Shown here piece after piece: positions 25,403 through 33,633 of a DNA stretch of 64,000 nucleotides. The position numbers and the translations under genes are program-made. The notes beneath the pieces were generated by a model. It saw only the letters and a list, made by a program, of their open reading frames with translations. It did no database searches and was not told the DNA's origin. The stretch comes from Gemmatimonadota bacterium (GTDB lineage: Bacteria > JAAXHH01), in assembly GCA_009841265.1 (NCBI GenBank), contig VXMB01000007.1, forward strand, positions 660,173-724,172, written 5' to 3'. The stretch's first letter is position 1. Each line of letters begins with the position of its first letter.

Positions 25403-25989
25403 ACATCCAACGGCTCGGTGTTTACGGGGGCACGTTTGACCCGATTCACACCGGCCACCTGGTCATTGCCCGGGGCGTGGTCGAACACTGCGCCCTCGAC
25501 CGGCTCCTGTTCATCCCGTCCGCCCGCCCTCCGCACAAGCGGGGGCACGCCGTCGCCTCGCCGGATGACCGGTATCGCATGACGCAGCTGGCCGCGCGGA
25601 ACGATCCCCGGTTCGAGGTATCGGACGCGGAGATCAACCGGCCCGGCCTATCCTATACCGTGGACACGCTGGACGCGCTGCGGGAGATCTACGGCGAGTC
25701 GTGTGCATTCCACCTCGTCATCGGGGCCGACAGCCTGCTCGAGATCGACACCTGGCATGCGCCGGACCGGGTATTCGAACTGGCGACGGTCGTGACGGTT
25801 CCCCGGCCCGGCAAGGACCTCTCCGGTCTGGGTCCCAGCTGGCGGGACCGGGTCGTCTCCCTCCAGCTTCCCGAGATCGACATCTCTTCCACGGATATCC
25901 GCCGTCGCGTCAAAGCAGGGCTTCCCATCACCCACCTTGTCCCGGCGGAAGTGGCGGGATATATCGAAGAACACGGTCTATACAGGTAA
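25399..25989 (+). CDS. nadD: Nicotinate-nucleotide adenylyltransferase
   Basis: NadD joins nicotinate mononucleotide and ATP to make deamido-NAD. The nucleotidyltransferase signature GGTFDPIHTGHL is at 10-21, and ISSTDIRRRV near the C-terminus provides the second ATP contact. The GTG start at 25399 overlaps the bamD stop (GTGA), so the two are coupled. The length, 196 residues, is normal. It converges on coaE, which ends about 105 bp downstream on the other strand; that gap shows no clear terminator. Confidence 0.95.
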   Translation: MNIQRLGVYGGTFDPIHTGHLVIARGVVEHCALDRLLFIPSARPPHKRGHAVASPDDRYRMTQLAARNDPRFEVSDAEINRPGLSYTVDTLDALREIYGESCAFHLVIGADSLLEIDTWHAPDRVFELATVVTVPRPGKDLSGLGPSWRDRVVSLQLPEIDISSTDIRRRVKAGLPITHLVPAEVAGYIEEHGLYR

Positions 25990-26093
25990 CGGGGACTGTT
26001 TCGGTGTAGCGCGTCGCGCGCGAGGGATGGTCGGCGCCGACGGACCAGGCGGCCCCGGCCGATCGACGGCTCGGTGCGGGCAGACGCCCGGCT

Positions 26094-26684
26094 TCAGGAA
26101 ACGAGGCGCTTCCAGAGCGCTTCGGCCTTCTCAATCAGTTCGTCCCGCGTACCGTCGTTTTCCAGGATAAAATCCGCCCACCGGGCCTGTTTCGCGTCGG
26201 GCTCCTGGGCGGCGATACGCGCTTCGGCCTCGGGTCCGGTCAGGCCGCGAAGGAGGATCCGTTCTTTCCGCGTGGAGGCGGGCGCGGTGACCAGGATGAC
26301 CCGGTCGGCCAGGTCCGTGGGTCCGGTGTCGACCAGCAGGGGCGCGTCTACCACGACGACCCCGTCGTAGCCCTCGCTTCGGATCCCGGCGATCCGGTGG
26401 CGTATTTCAGCGCGTATGGCGGGCCGTACCAGGCGGTTCAGCCGCTGCCGGGCCTGCTCGTCGCCGAAGACCAGGCGTCCGAGGGCCCGCCGGTCCACGT
26501 CCCCCTCGGCGGTCAGGACATCCTCGCCGAAGGCCGACCGGATATCGTCGCGCATCCCCTCGGTCCGCAGCAGGTCGTGGCCGATTGCGTCGGCGTCCAG
26601 AACGCGGGCGCCGAGCCGCTCGAAAACCCGGGCCGCCGTGGACTTACCCGAGGCGATGCCGCCGGCTACTCCGATGACGATCAA
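26094..26684 (-). CDS. coaE: Dephospho-CoA kinase
   Basis: CoaE performs the last step of CoA synthesis, phosphorylating the 3'-hydroxyl of dephospho-CoA. The P-loop is GGIASGKST (8-16), followed by DADAIGHDLL and the lid region RIAAQEP. The length, 196 residues, is usual. It begins 7 bp after the smc stop on the same strand, so the two genes probably share an mRNA. Confidence 0.95.
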   Translation of the reverse strand: MIVIGVAGGIASGKSTAARVFERLGARVLDADAIGHDLLRTEGMRDDIRSAFGEDVLTAEGDVDRRALGRLVFGDEQARQRLNRLVRPAIRAEIRHRIAGIRSEGYDGVVVVDAPLLVDTGPTDLADRVILVTAPASTRKERILLRGLTGPEAEARIAAQEPDAKQARWADFILENDGTRDELIEKAEALWKRLVS

Positions 26685-26691
26685 GTCTCAC

Positions 26692-29600
26692 CTATACCCC
26701 GACCGTTCCGGCGCCGTTGGCCTCCTCGCCCGGAGCGGCCGCGGGTTCCAGCGCCTCCGATTCGGCATCCTCGAGGCGCACGGAGACCATCTTGGACAGG
26801 CCGGGTTCTTCCATGGTAATGCCGTAGAGGTAATCGGCGGCTTCCATGGTCCGCTTGTTGTGGGTGACCACCAGGAACTGCGTGTCGCTGGTAAACTGGC
26901 GCAAGGCGCTGGCGAAACGCCGGACGTTGGCGTCGTCCAGCGGCGCGTCCACCTCGTCGAACACGCAGAAGGGGCTGGGCTTCACGAGGTAGATGGCGAA
27001 GAGCAGGGCGATGGCCGTGAGGGCCGTCTCGCCGCCGGACAGCAGGGCCAGGCTCTGCAGCCGCTTTCCTCCCGGCCGCGCCATGATCTCGATGCCCGCT
27101 TCGAGAGGGTCCCCTTCTTCGAGCATGAGGTCGGCCTCGCCGCCTTCGAACAGCGTCTGGAAGGTGGTCATGAAGTTGGTCCGGACCTCTTCGAAGGTGG
27201 TCATGAAGCGGGACCGGGCGGCCTTGTTCATCTTGATGATGGTCTTCTCCAGGTTGTCCTTGGCCTCGATGAGGTCGTTCTGCTGCTGCTGAAGGAAGTC
27301 GAGCCGCTCCTTGCCCGCGCGGTACTCTTCCACCGCCGCCATGTTGATGGGACCCAGATCGTCCACCTTGCGCTGGATGCTATCCCGCAGGGTCTGGGCG
27401 GCGTCGGGTGAGTATTCGTCCAGTTCCTCGATCCGCGGCAGTTCGTCCATGCCCTCGGGGTCGGTGTCATGCCGGTCCATCAGTTGCCGCCGGATCTCGT
27501 TGCTCTTCATGTACAACTCGGCGTCTTCCAGTTCCGCCTGGTGGACCTGCTCCTGCACCTGGGTCAGTGCGTTCCGGTTCTCGCCGAGGTGCTGCTGCAG
27601 CTGGCGTTCGGCTTCCTGCAGGTTCTGGTGCTCTTCGAGGACGGCGTCGCGGTCCACCGCGCGCTCCCGTCTGGACGCGTAGTGCGCCTCCAGTTGCTTC
27701 TCGTTCTTTTGCTGGGCCTTCTCCAGTTCCGTGGACTGGCTGCCGGCCTCCACCGCCTCGGTCTTTCGCTGCGTCAGGAGATTGGCCAGGCGCTCGTTCT
27801 CCTGGGTAAGGAATTCATCGGCGGTGCTCAGCTCGTTGCTCCGGCTTTCCATGGACACGAGGGCGACCCGCGCTTCGTTGGCCGCTTCGGCCAGGTGCTG
27901 GCGTTCCTCCTCCATCTCGTCCAGGGTCTGCTGGTTGGTCCGTTCTTCAGCTTCGGCCGATACCCGGTCGCGGGCCAGAGTCTCCATCGCTTTTTTGCGC
28001 TGCTCGCGCTCCCCGGCCGCAGCCTTCGCGTCCGCGGCCAGAGTATCCGCTTCACGCGCGAGTTCTTCGTCCTGTTCCGTCATCCGGGACCGCTCGAAAT
28101 CCAACTGCCGTTCCCCGGACTCCGTTTCCATCAACTTGCGCCGGGACTCGCCAAGGACCTGCTCGACGGAGGCCTGCCGCTGCGCCAGCGCGGCCAGTTC
28201 CGTCTCCAGGCCTTCCAGTTCGCCGGCGACCTTATCCCGTTGCGCCCGGTCTTCCTCCAGTTCCCCTTCGATCTCTGCGATCCGCTCCACGCGGCGCAGG
28301 AGGTCCGACTCGCCTGCCTCGGACGATCCGGACGAACCACCGGTCAGTACCCCGGCCGGGTCCACGACCTCGCCGCCGACCGTCAGCAGTTTCCAATCCT
28401 GGTCGGTGTCGAACAAGGGGGAAAGGCGAAGGGCCGTTTCCACGTCCTTCACGAGCACGACCCTGGAGAGCAGGTGGGTCACCGCCGGAGCCAGCGCCTT
28501 GTCGGACTTGACCATGGTGCTCGCGCGGCCGATGATGCCGTCGTCCTCGAAGGGCAGGTCCGCGGGCGCTGGGCGGGACTTCATCCGATCCAGGAGGATG
28601 AAGGAAGCCCGGCCGGCCTCCTGCTCCCGGAGGTAGGCCAGGCCCGCCTCGGCATCTTTTGTGCGGCCGGCCACCACGTACTGCAGCATGTCGTCCAGGT
28701 AGGCCGCGATTACTGTTTCGTAGGCCTTGTCGATGGTGATCCCGTCCGCCAGCACGCCGCGGAGCCCATCGACGTCCGCGCCGTTGGTGAGCAGCGTCCG
28801 GACGCCTTGGCCGTATCCTTCGTACTGCCGGTGCATGCGATCGAGGAGCGTCCATTCCTTTTCCGCCGTCGCAATGGTCGTTTCGAGGCCGGACAGCTCG
28901 TCCCGGGCCGACTCGATGCACTGCTGCGCGTCCTGGACGGATTCCGTCAGGTTCGCGTGCAGGGCCGCGTTCTCTTCCACCACGCCACGGACGTCCCGCA
29001 GTTCCTTCTGCACGGTCTCGACGGCTGTCTTCTTCGATGCCAGTTCCTCGGCGAGTTTATTCCGGGCGGTCTCCACCTCGGCGATTCTTTCGCGAAGGGA
29101 CGCTTCGCGGGCTTCAAGGGTACTGATGGCCGCCAGCTCGCTCGAGTGCTGCTGGATCGCCGCCATGCTGCGGTCCCGCAGCGCCTGGGTGGATTCTTTC
29201 TGCGCGGAGATCCGGCCGGCGTAGGTCCGGGACGCCTCGTCCCGCTCCGCAAAGGTAGCGCGCGCCTGTTCCAGCGCCGTCTCCAGCGTCTTGCGGTCGT
29301 CCCCGATCCGGGCGAGCTGGGACCGGATGTCTTCCAGTTCGGTCTCTGCCTGTTCGGCTTCCCCCGACGCGGAACGGGCCCGTTGCTCCAGGCCGGTACG
29401 GCGCTCCTTGCTCACCAGGAGTTCCTCTTCCAACGCCCTGATCTGGTCGTCGATCTGGTTGACGGCGTCCTGCCGCTGCTGGAGTTTTTCCTCCTTTTCC
29501 ATCTGGACGGCCTTGCTCTTCTCGACCTCCGCCTCGGCGATCCGTATGCGCGTCTGAACGGCTTCCTTCCGCTCCGCAAACTGCCGGATCCGTTCGCGGA

Positions 29601-30330
29601 CGGGCTCGGTCTGCCTCCGCAGGTCCTGGAACGCGTGACAGGCGACCACGATCTCCACGTCCTTCATCTGCTGCATCAGCCGCTCGTACCGCTCGTACTT
29701 GCGCACCTGCCGTCGCAGCGTGCTCACGCTGCGCTCGACCTCGTCCAGGAGGTCGGCGATGCGGATCAGGTCGTGCTCGGTGCCTTCCAGCTTCCGCTGT
29801 GCCAGGCGCCTCCGCGTCTTGTACTTGTTGATGCCGGCGGCCTCCTCGATGAGCTGGCGCCGTTCCAGGGGGCTGCCGTTCACCACCGACTCCACCATGC
29901 CCTGCTCGATGATGGAGTAGGCGTGGGCGCCCATGCCCGTGTCCAGCAGGAGGTTGGTGATGTCCTTGAGGCGACAGGGCACCTTGTTGATCTGGTACTC
30001 GCTCGCACCCGAGCGGAAATAGCGGCGCGTGATCGTGACTTCGCTGTATTCGACGGGCAGCATCTGCTCGCTGTTGTCGATCGTCAGCGAGACCTCCGCC
30101 ATGCCGAGGGGTTTGCGGGCGGCCGTGCCGTTGAAGATGATGTCTTCCATCCGGTCGCCCCGCAGCGAAGTCGCGCGGTGCTCCCCCAGCGCCCAGCGAA
30201 TGGCGTCGACGATATTGGACTTGCCGCAGCCGTTCGGACCGACCACGGCCGTGATGCCGTCGCTGAACTTCACCTTCAGCCGGGTGGAGAATGACTTGAA
30301 ACCGATCATTTCAAGATGGGAGAGACGCAT
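26692..30330 (-). CDS. smc: Chromosome segregation protein SMC
   Basis: SMC is the ATPase of the bacterial condensin that organises and segregates the chromosome. The Walker A is GPNGCGKS (31-38). Two long coiled coils (about 170-510 and 680-1010) flank a hinge (about 520-670, with GVLADGITIDKAYE). The ABC signature LLSGGE and the Walker B VFDEVDAPLDD are near the C-terminus. The length, 1212 residues, is full size. ScpA and ScpB are not in this window. A divergent glycosyltransferase gene is upstream. Confidence 0.97.
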   Translation of the reverse strand: MRLSHLEMIGFKSFSTRLKVKFSDGITAVVGPNGCGKSNIVDAIRWALGEHRATSLRGDRMEDIIFNGTAARKPLGMAEVSLTIDNSEQMLPVEYSEVTITRRYFRSGASEYQINKVPCRLKDITNLLLDTGMGAHAYSIIEQGMVESVVNGSPLERRQLIEEAAGINKYKTRRRLAQRKLEGTEHDLIRIADLLDEVERSVSTLRRQVRKYERYERLMQQMKDVEIVVACHAFQDLRRQTEPVRERIRQFAERKEAVQTRIRIAEAEVEKSKAVQMEKEEKLQQRQDAVNQIDDQIRALEEELLVSKERRTGLEQRARSASGEAEQAETELEDIRSQLARIGDDRKTLETALEQARATFAERDEASRTYAGRISAQKESTQALRDRSMAAIQQHSSELAAISTLEAREASLRERIAEVETARNKLAEELASKKTAVETVQKELRDVRGVVEENAALHANLTESVQDAQQCIESARDELSGLETTIATAEKEWTLLDRMHRQYEGYGQGVRTLLTNGADVDGLRGVLADGITIDKAYETVIAAYLDDMLQYVVAGRTKDAEAGLAYLREQEAGRASFILLDRMKSRPAPADLPFEDDGIIGRASTMVKSDKALAPAVTHLLSRVVLVKDVETALRLSPLFDTDQDWKLLTVGGEVVDPAGVLTGGSSGSSEAGESDLLRRVERIAEIEGELEEDRAQRDKVAGELEGLETELAALAQRQASVEQVLGESRRKLMETESGERQLDFERSRMTEQDEELAREADTLAADAKAAAGEREQRKKAMETLARDRVSAEAEERTNQQTLDEMEEERQHLAEAANEARVALVSMESRSNELSTADEFLTQENERLANLLTQRKTEAVEAGSQSTELEKAQQKNEKQLEAHYASRRERAVDRDAVLEEHQNLQEAERQLQQHLGENRNALTQVQEQVHQAELEDAELYMKSNEIRRQLMDRHDTDPEGMDELPRIEELDEYSPDAAQTLRDSIQRKVDDLGPINMAAVEEYRAGKERLDFLQQQQNDLIEAKDNLEKTIIKMNKAARSRFMTTFEEVRTNFMTTFQTLFEGGEADLMLEEGDPLEAGIEIMARPGGKRLQSLALLSGGETALTAIALLFAIYLVKPSPFCVFDEVDAPLDDANVRRFASALRQFTSDTQFLVVTHNKRTMEAADYLYGITMEEPGLSKMVSVRLEDAESEALEPAAAPGEEANGAGTVGV

Positions 30331-30422
30331 CGGAAACGGATCCTGATGGCGAATACAGCCGGTTTAGAAATACGGTAAAGTCTGATCGGGTTGAAAATGG
30401 GTTTCAGGAGACTATTAAGGGG

Positions 30423-30451
30423 ATATATTAGTATATGTAGGGGCTTGTCAA
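30423..30451 (-). promoter_or_regulatory. Candidate smc promoter
   Basis: On the minus strand TTGACA (plus coordinates 30446-30451) is followed after 15-17 bp by an AT-rich hexamer (30423-30430, TAATAT or ATATAT). It sits about 95-120 bp upstream of the smc start in an AT-rich patch of an otherwise GC-rich gap. Confidence 0.4.
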
Positions 30452-30535
30452 GCGAATTATACATTATGTACGGCGGGCCCGGACCGCTGGAAACCACTGT
30501 AAACACGGATCGAAAGGGATTTTGAGGGGCCAGAT

Positions 30536-31258
30536 ATGGCGATGCCGGATAGGGCGATGCCGGTGGACGGTCGGACCATCGTGGTCATCATACCGGTCCT
30601 GAACGAGGAGGACTCGATCGGGCTGGTCCTGGCCCATATCCCGGCGGGGATGGCCGCGGCCGTGATCGTGGTGGACAACGGGTCGACGGACCGGACGGCA
30701 GCCGTGGCTTCGGAGGGTGGCGCCGTCGTCGTGAGCGAGCCCCGGCGCGGCTATGGCGCGGCCTGCCTGCGCGGCATGGCCGCGGCCGCCCGGTTCGCCC
30801 CGGACGTCATCGTGTTCCTGGACGGCGACTACAGTGACTACCCGGAAGAGATGGCGGACCTGGTGCGGCCGATCTTGGACAAAGGATACGACATGGTGAT
30901 CGGATCGCGGATGCTGGGCCGCCGTGCGCAGGGATCCATGCCGGTCCAGGCCGTCATCGGGAACGTCCTCGTACCGCGAATTATCCGGTGGCTCTACGGC
31001 CATCGGTACACCGACCTCGGCCCGTTCCGGGCCATACGCTACGACCGGCTGCTCGAACTGGAAATGGCAGATCAGAACTTCGGCTGGACCGTCGAGATGC
31101 AGATCAAGGCGGCGCAGAAGGGATATCGGACTCTTGACGTGCCCGTCAGCTACCGGCGCAGGGTCGGCGTTTCGAAGATTACGGGCACGTTGTCCGGGGC
31201 GGTCCGGGCAGGCGTGAAGATCCTGTGGGTGACGTTCAGGTATGCGGTGGGAAAGTAG
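30536..31258 (+). CDS. Family 2 glycosyltransferase (dolichyl-phosphate sugar synthase-like)
   Basis: This 240-residue GT-A enzyme has the N-terminal nucleotide-sugar motif IIPVLNEEDSI, VVDNGSTD, and the metal-binding FLDGDYSDYPEE. The segment TDLGPFRAIRYDRL corresponds to the acceptor-side helix. It resembles polyprenyl-phosphate mannose or glucose synthases, which load a sugar onto a lipid carrier. There are no membrane spans, so it would be peripheral. It is the last GC-rich gene before the phosphorothioation island. The desulfurase gene converges on it 20 bp away. Confidence 0.85.
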   Translation: MAMPDRAMPVDGRTIVVIIPVLNEEDSIGLVLAHIPAGMAAAVIVVDNGSTDRTAAVASEGGAVVVSEPRRGYGAACLRGMAAAARFAPDVIVFLDGDYSDYPEEMADLVRPILDKGYDMVIGSRMLGRRAQGSMPVQAVIGNVLVPRIIRWLYGHRYTDLGPFRAIRYDRLLELEMADQNFGWTVEMQIKAAQKGYRTLDVPVSYRRRVGVSKITGTLSGAVRAGVKILWVTFRYAVGK

Positions 31259-31278
31259 AGATTTCGGTTACTGCGACG

Positions 31279-32451
31279 TCAGGAGGCGTGGTCAATCGCG
31301 AGATTCGTAAGGGCATTTCCGACCATTTCAGTAGCCTTCTCTATTTCGTCATCGGTTGTGAAACGTCCGAAACTGAAGCGGATGGAGGCTTCGCTTTGTT
31401 CAGCGGTCAGGCCGAGAGCTCGAAGTACATGGGACGGTTCGGGAATGCCCGAAGAACATGCAGCACCAGTGGATGCGGCAAGTTTCGGTTGTAATGAAGC
31501 TAAGATATCACGGGCGTCGTATCCATCAAATCGAATGTTTGCATTGCCCGGATGTCTGTGGTCGGTCGAAGGGCCGTTTACTTCAATGGTGAGTCCAGAT
31601 TCTTTCAGCAGTGCGATGAACAAATCTCGTTGGCGTGCAATTCGATTTCGTTCTTCACCTCCTTCGGCGACGATCAACTCCGCTGCCGCTGCCATGCCAA
31701 CGCAAAGAGGTAATGGAACTGTTCCAGATCGAAGGCCATCTTGTTGCCCTCCACCATAAAACAAGGGTTCAATACGGTCATGTATGTCACGACGAATAAA
31801 GAGAGCCCCAATACCTTGAGGTCCGTACATCTTGTGACCAGAGAGGCTGATGAGGTCGGTGTATGTTGCTAAGTGCTCAAGATTCATCCCACAGGGTGCT
31901 TGTGCGGCATCGCAGTGATAAAAAGCACCATATGACTTTACTATATCGGAGATCGACTGAATGTCCTGGATCGTCCCCACTTCGTTGTTTACCGCCATTA
32001 CAGAAACCAGGAGTACATCATTTGCTAAACGTTCCTCCAGTTCGGCGAGGTCGAGGTATCCATCATTGTCGACCGAAATGGTCTCTACGACGAATCCCTC
32101 ATTCGAGGACAGTTCTCTTGCGGCACCTAAAACGCACTTGTGCTCTATCGCACTGACAAGAATTCGACGACGCGTATTTGCAGCGTGGCGTGCCAATCCC
32201 AACAGTGCAAGGTTGTTCGCTTCTGTCGCACCTGAGGTAAAGACGATTTCGTCGCCGTCGGATCCGACAATTGAAGCAATAGCACTCGTTGCGGCTTCGA
32301 CCGCCGAATCGGCACGCCAACCAATGGCATGATCGCTAGAATGTGGATTACCGAAGGAATCGCCCCAAAACGGGGACATCCGTGCGAGGACCCGAGGATC
32401 AACCGGCGAGGAAGCTTGATAGTCTGCGTAGATGGTGTCGGAGTTTAGCAT
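31279..32451 (-). CDS. Cysteine desulfurase of a phosphorothioation system (SspA/DndA-like)
   Basis: This 390-residue PLP enzyme moves sulfur from cysteine to its own active-site cysteine. The PLP lysine is K207 in SLSGHKMYGPQG, H104 lies in the AIEHK segment, and the catalytic cysteine is C332 in the STGAACSSG loop. In SspA and DndA this persulfide feeds a PAPS-reductase-like partner (SspD or DndC). It is transcribed away from the sspBCD-like operon, sharing a compact divergent promoter region. No good ribosome-binding site is visible before the ATG. A housekeeping IscS/NifS role is possible, but no iscU, fdx or sufBCD is nearby, and its base composition matches the island rather than the host. 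Confidence 0.85.
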   Translation of the reverse strand: MLNSDTIYADYQASSPVDPRVLARMSPFWGDSFGNPHSSDHAIGWRADSAVEAATSAIASIVGSDGDEIVFTSGATEANNLALLGLARHAANTRRRILVSAIEHKCVLGAARELSSNEGFVVETISVDNDGYLDLAELEERLANDVLLVSVMAVNNEVGTIQDIQSISDIVKSYGAFYHCDAAQAPCGMNLEHLATYTDLISLSGHKMYGPQGIGALFIRRDIHDRIEPLFYGGGQQDGLRSGTVPLPLCVGMAAAAELIVAEGGEERNRIARQRDLFIALLKESGLTIEVNGPSTDHRHPGNANIRFDGYDARDILASLQPKLAASTGAACSSGIPEPSHVLRALGLTAEQSEASIRFSFGRFTTDDEIEKATEMVGNALTNLAIDHAS

Positions 32452-32523
32452 GTCAGATTACTACAATGAGTCAGAAAATCAACGACAAAACACAGCTTTA
32501 TGAATCACCTATTCGGATTTAGA

Positions 32524-32551
32524 TTGTCCGAGCAAATCAGCGGTGTATAAT
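32524..32551 (+). promoter_or_regulatory. Promoter of the DUF4007-led operon
   Basis: TTGTCC (32524-32529) and a perfect TATAAT (32546-32551) are 16 bp apart. The start would be near 32558, leaving an untranslated leader of about 120 nt before the ATG at 32677. The palindrome 32562-32579 falls just after the start. Confidence 0.65.
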
Positions 32552-32553
32552 AC

Positions 32554-32582
32554 TATATACTACAACACATATGTATTGTCAA
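32554..32582 (-). promoter_or_regulatory. Promoter of the cysteine desulfurase gene
   Basis: On the minus strand TTGACA (32577-32582) and TATATA (32554-32559) are separated by 17 bp. The start would be near 32547. The -10 boxes of the two divergent promoters lie only 2 bp apart, so one polymerase should exclude the other. Confidence 0.6.
32562..32579. promoter_or_regulatory. 18-bp near-perfect palindrome, candidate operator
   Basis: ACAACACATATGTATTGT reads the same on both strands except for one pair, giving 8 of 9 matched arm positions around ACATATGT. It covers the spacer and part of the -35 of the minus-strand promoter and the +5 to +22 region of the plus-strand promoter. A bound dimer would be expected to block both. 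Confidence 0.6.
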
Positions 32583-32676
32583 TTTGCTACGATTTCCCCA
32601 CGAACTCGGTCCATCCAGGTAGTGTAGTCCTGAAAGGCCTTGATCAAACCAGAACACCGTTTTTCGGGAATAGCGC

Positions 32677-33615
32677 ATGAATAGAGGCCCTCTCTACGAC
32701 ACCACTTATAGACCCCAACTGTCCGGGCACGAAACGTTCCCGCTACGGTACGGCTGGCTGAAGAAAGCCTACGATGCCGTCAAGATGGCCGAGGACACCG
32801 AAGATGATGTTTCGGTGTTCTCAGCAGATGACGCTATCGCCCGATTTGGAGTCGGTAAGAACATGGTGGCCTCAATGAGGCACTGGGCGATTGCAGCTAG
32901 GGTTATTGAAGAAAAATCGGGTCGTCAGGTCACTACATCACTCGGATACGTGCTGTTCGATGAATCCGATGGATTAGACCCCTATATGGAAAACCTCAAT
33001 ACATCATGGTTGATTCACTGGAAACTATGCAGTCACCCGGCTAAGACATCCTGGTATTGGGCGTTTAACTACTATCCTGCTCTAGATTTCCATCGCGACA
33101 TTATTGCAAGGAACATTGCAACGCTCGCCAATGACCGTGGATGGTCCAGGGCTTCGCAGGCTACGATCAAGAACGACGTAGCGTGTTTTGTACGTACCTA
33201 TGTTGCCCACACGCCAAAGGGAAATGCTAGCCACGAGGACAGTTTGGAATCGCCGCTTTCAGAACTTGGATTAATCAAGTCCCGTGAAGACCACCATGGT
33301 TTAAGGTTCGTTCGAGGTCGTAAACCGTCGCTTGGGCTCGGCGTATTCACATTTGCAGTCACCGAATTCTGGATAAGCCGCTCTCCTTCAGCGCGAACGC
33401 TCTCGTTTGAAGCGCTTGCCCACGAACCGGGCAGTCCAGGTCGGGTTTTTCAACTGGACGAAAATGACTTGGTGGAACGTTTGTATGCACTTGAGGACTC
33501 GAGTCAAGGTCGGTACACCTGGTCAGAAACAGCCGGATTGAAGCAGATCGTACGCGATTTTGAATTCGATGAGATCGACGAAACGGATTTTATCAGGTTA
33601 GACTATGGAACGTAG
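32677..33615 (+). CDS. DUF4007 protein (SspB-like)
   Basis: This 312-residue protein opens with the DUF4007 hallmark SGHETFPLRYGWLKKAYDAV-like segment (about 16-35). A winged-helix-like stretch follows (FSADDAIARFGVGKNMVASM, about 48-67). DUF4007 proteins sit beside PAPS-reductase-like and ATPase genes in Ssp phosphorothioation clusters; from memory SspB, reported as a DNA-nicking component, belongs here. No classical nuclease motif is obvious to me. It is the first gene of a six-gene plus-strand operon and is 18 bp from the ATPase gene. Its precise biochemical role in this variant is inferred only from context. Confidence 0.82.
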   Translation: MNRGPLYDTTYRPQLSGHETFPLRYGWLKKAYDAVKMAEDTEDDVSVFSADDAIARFGVGKNMVASMRHWAIAARVIEEKSGRQVTTSLGYVLFDESDGLDPYMENLNTSWLIHWKLCSHPAKTSWYWAFNYYPALDFHRDIIARNIATLANDRGWSRASQATIKNDVACFVRTYVAHTPKGNASHEDSLESPLSELGLIKSREDHHGLRFVRGRKPSLGLGVFTFAVTEFWISRSPSARTLSFEALAHEPGSPGRVFQLDENDLVERLYALEDSSQGRYTWSETAGLKQIVRDFEFDEIDETDFIRLDYGT

Positions 33616-33633
33616 TTTAAAGGAAACTGATTA

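Noticed and set aside
24518..25989. Defence function for nadD or bamD neighbours
   Set aside because: All are standard housekeeping genes with usual lengths and motifs.
27469..30294. 941-residue frame antisense to smc
   Set aside because: It lies fully within smc in the opposite direction, reads as low-complexity H/L/R/V-rich sequence, and arises from GC-rich third positions.
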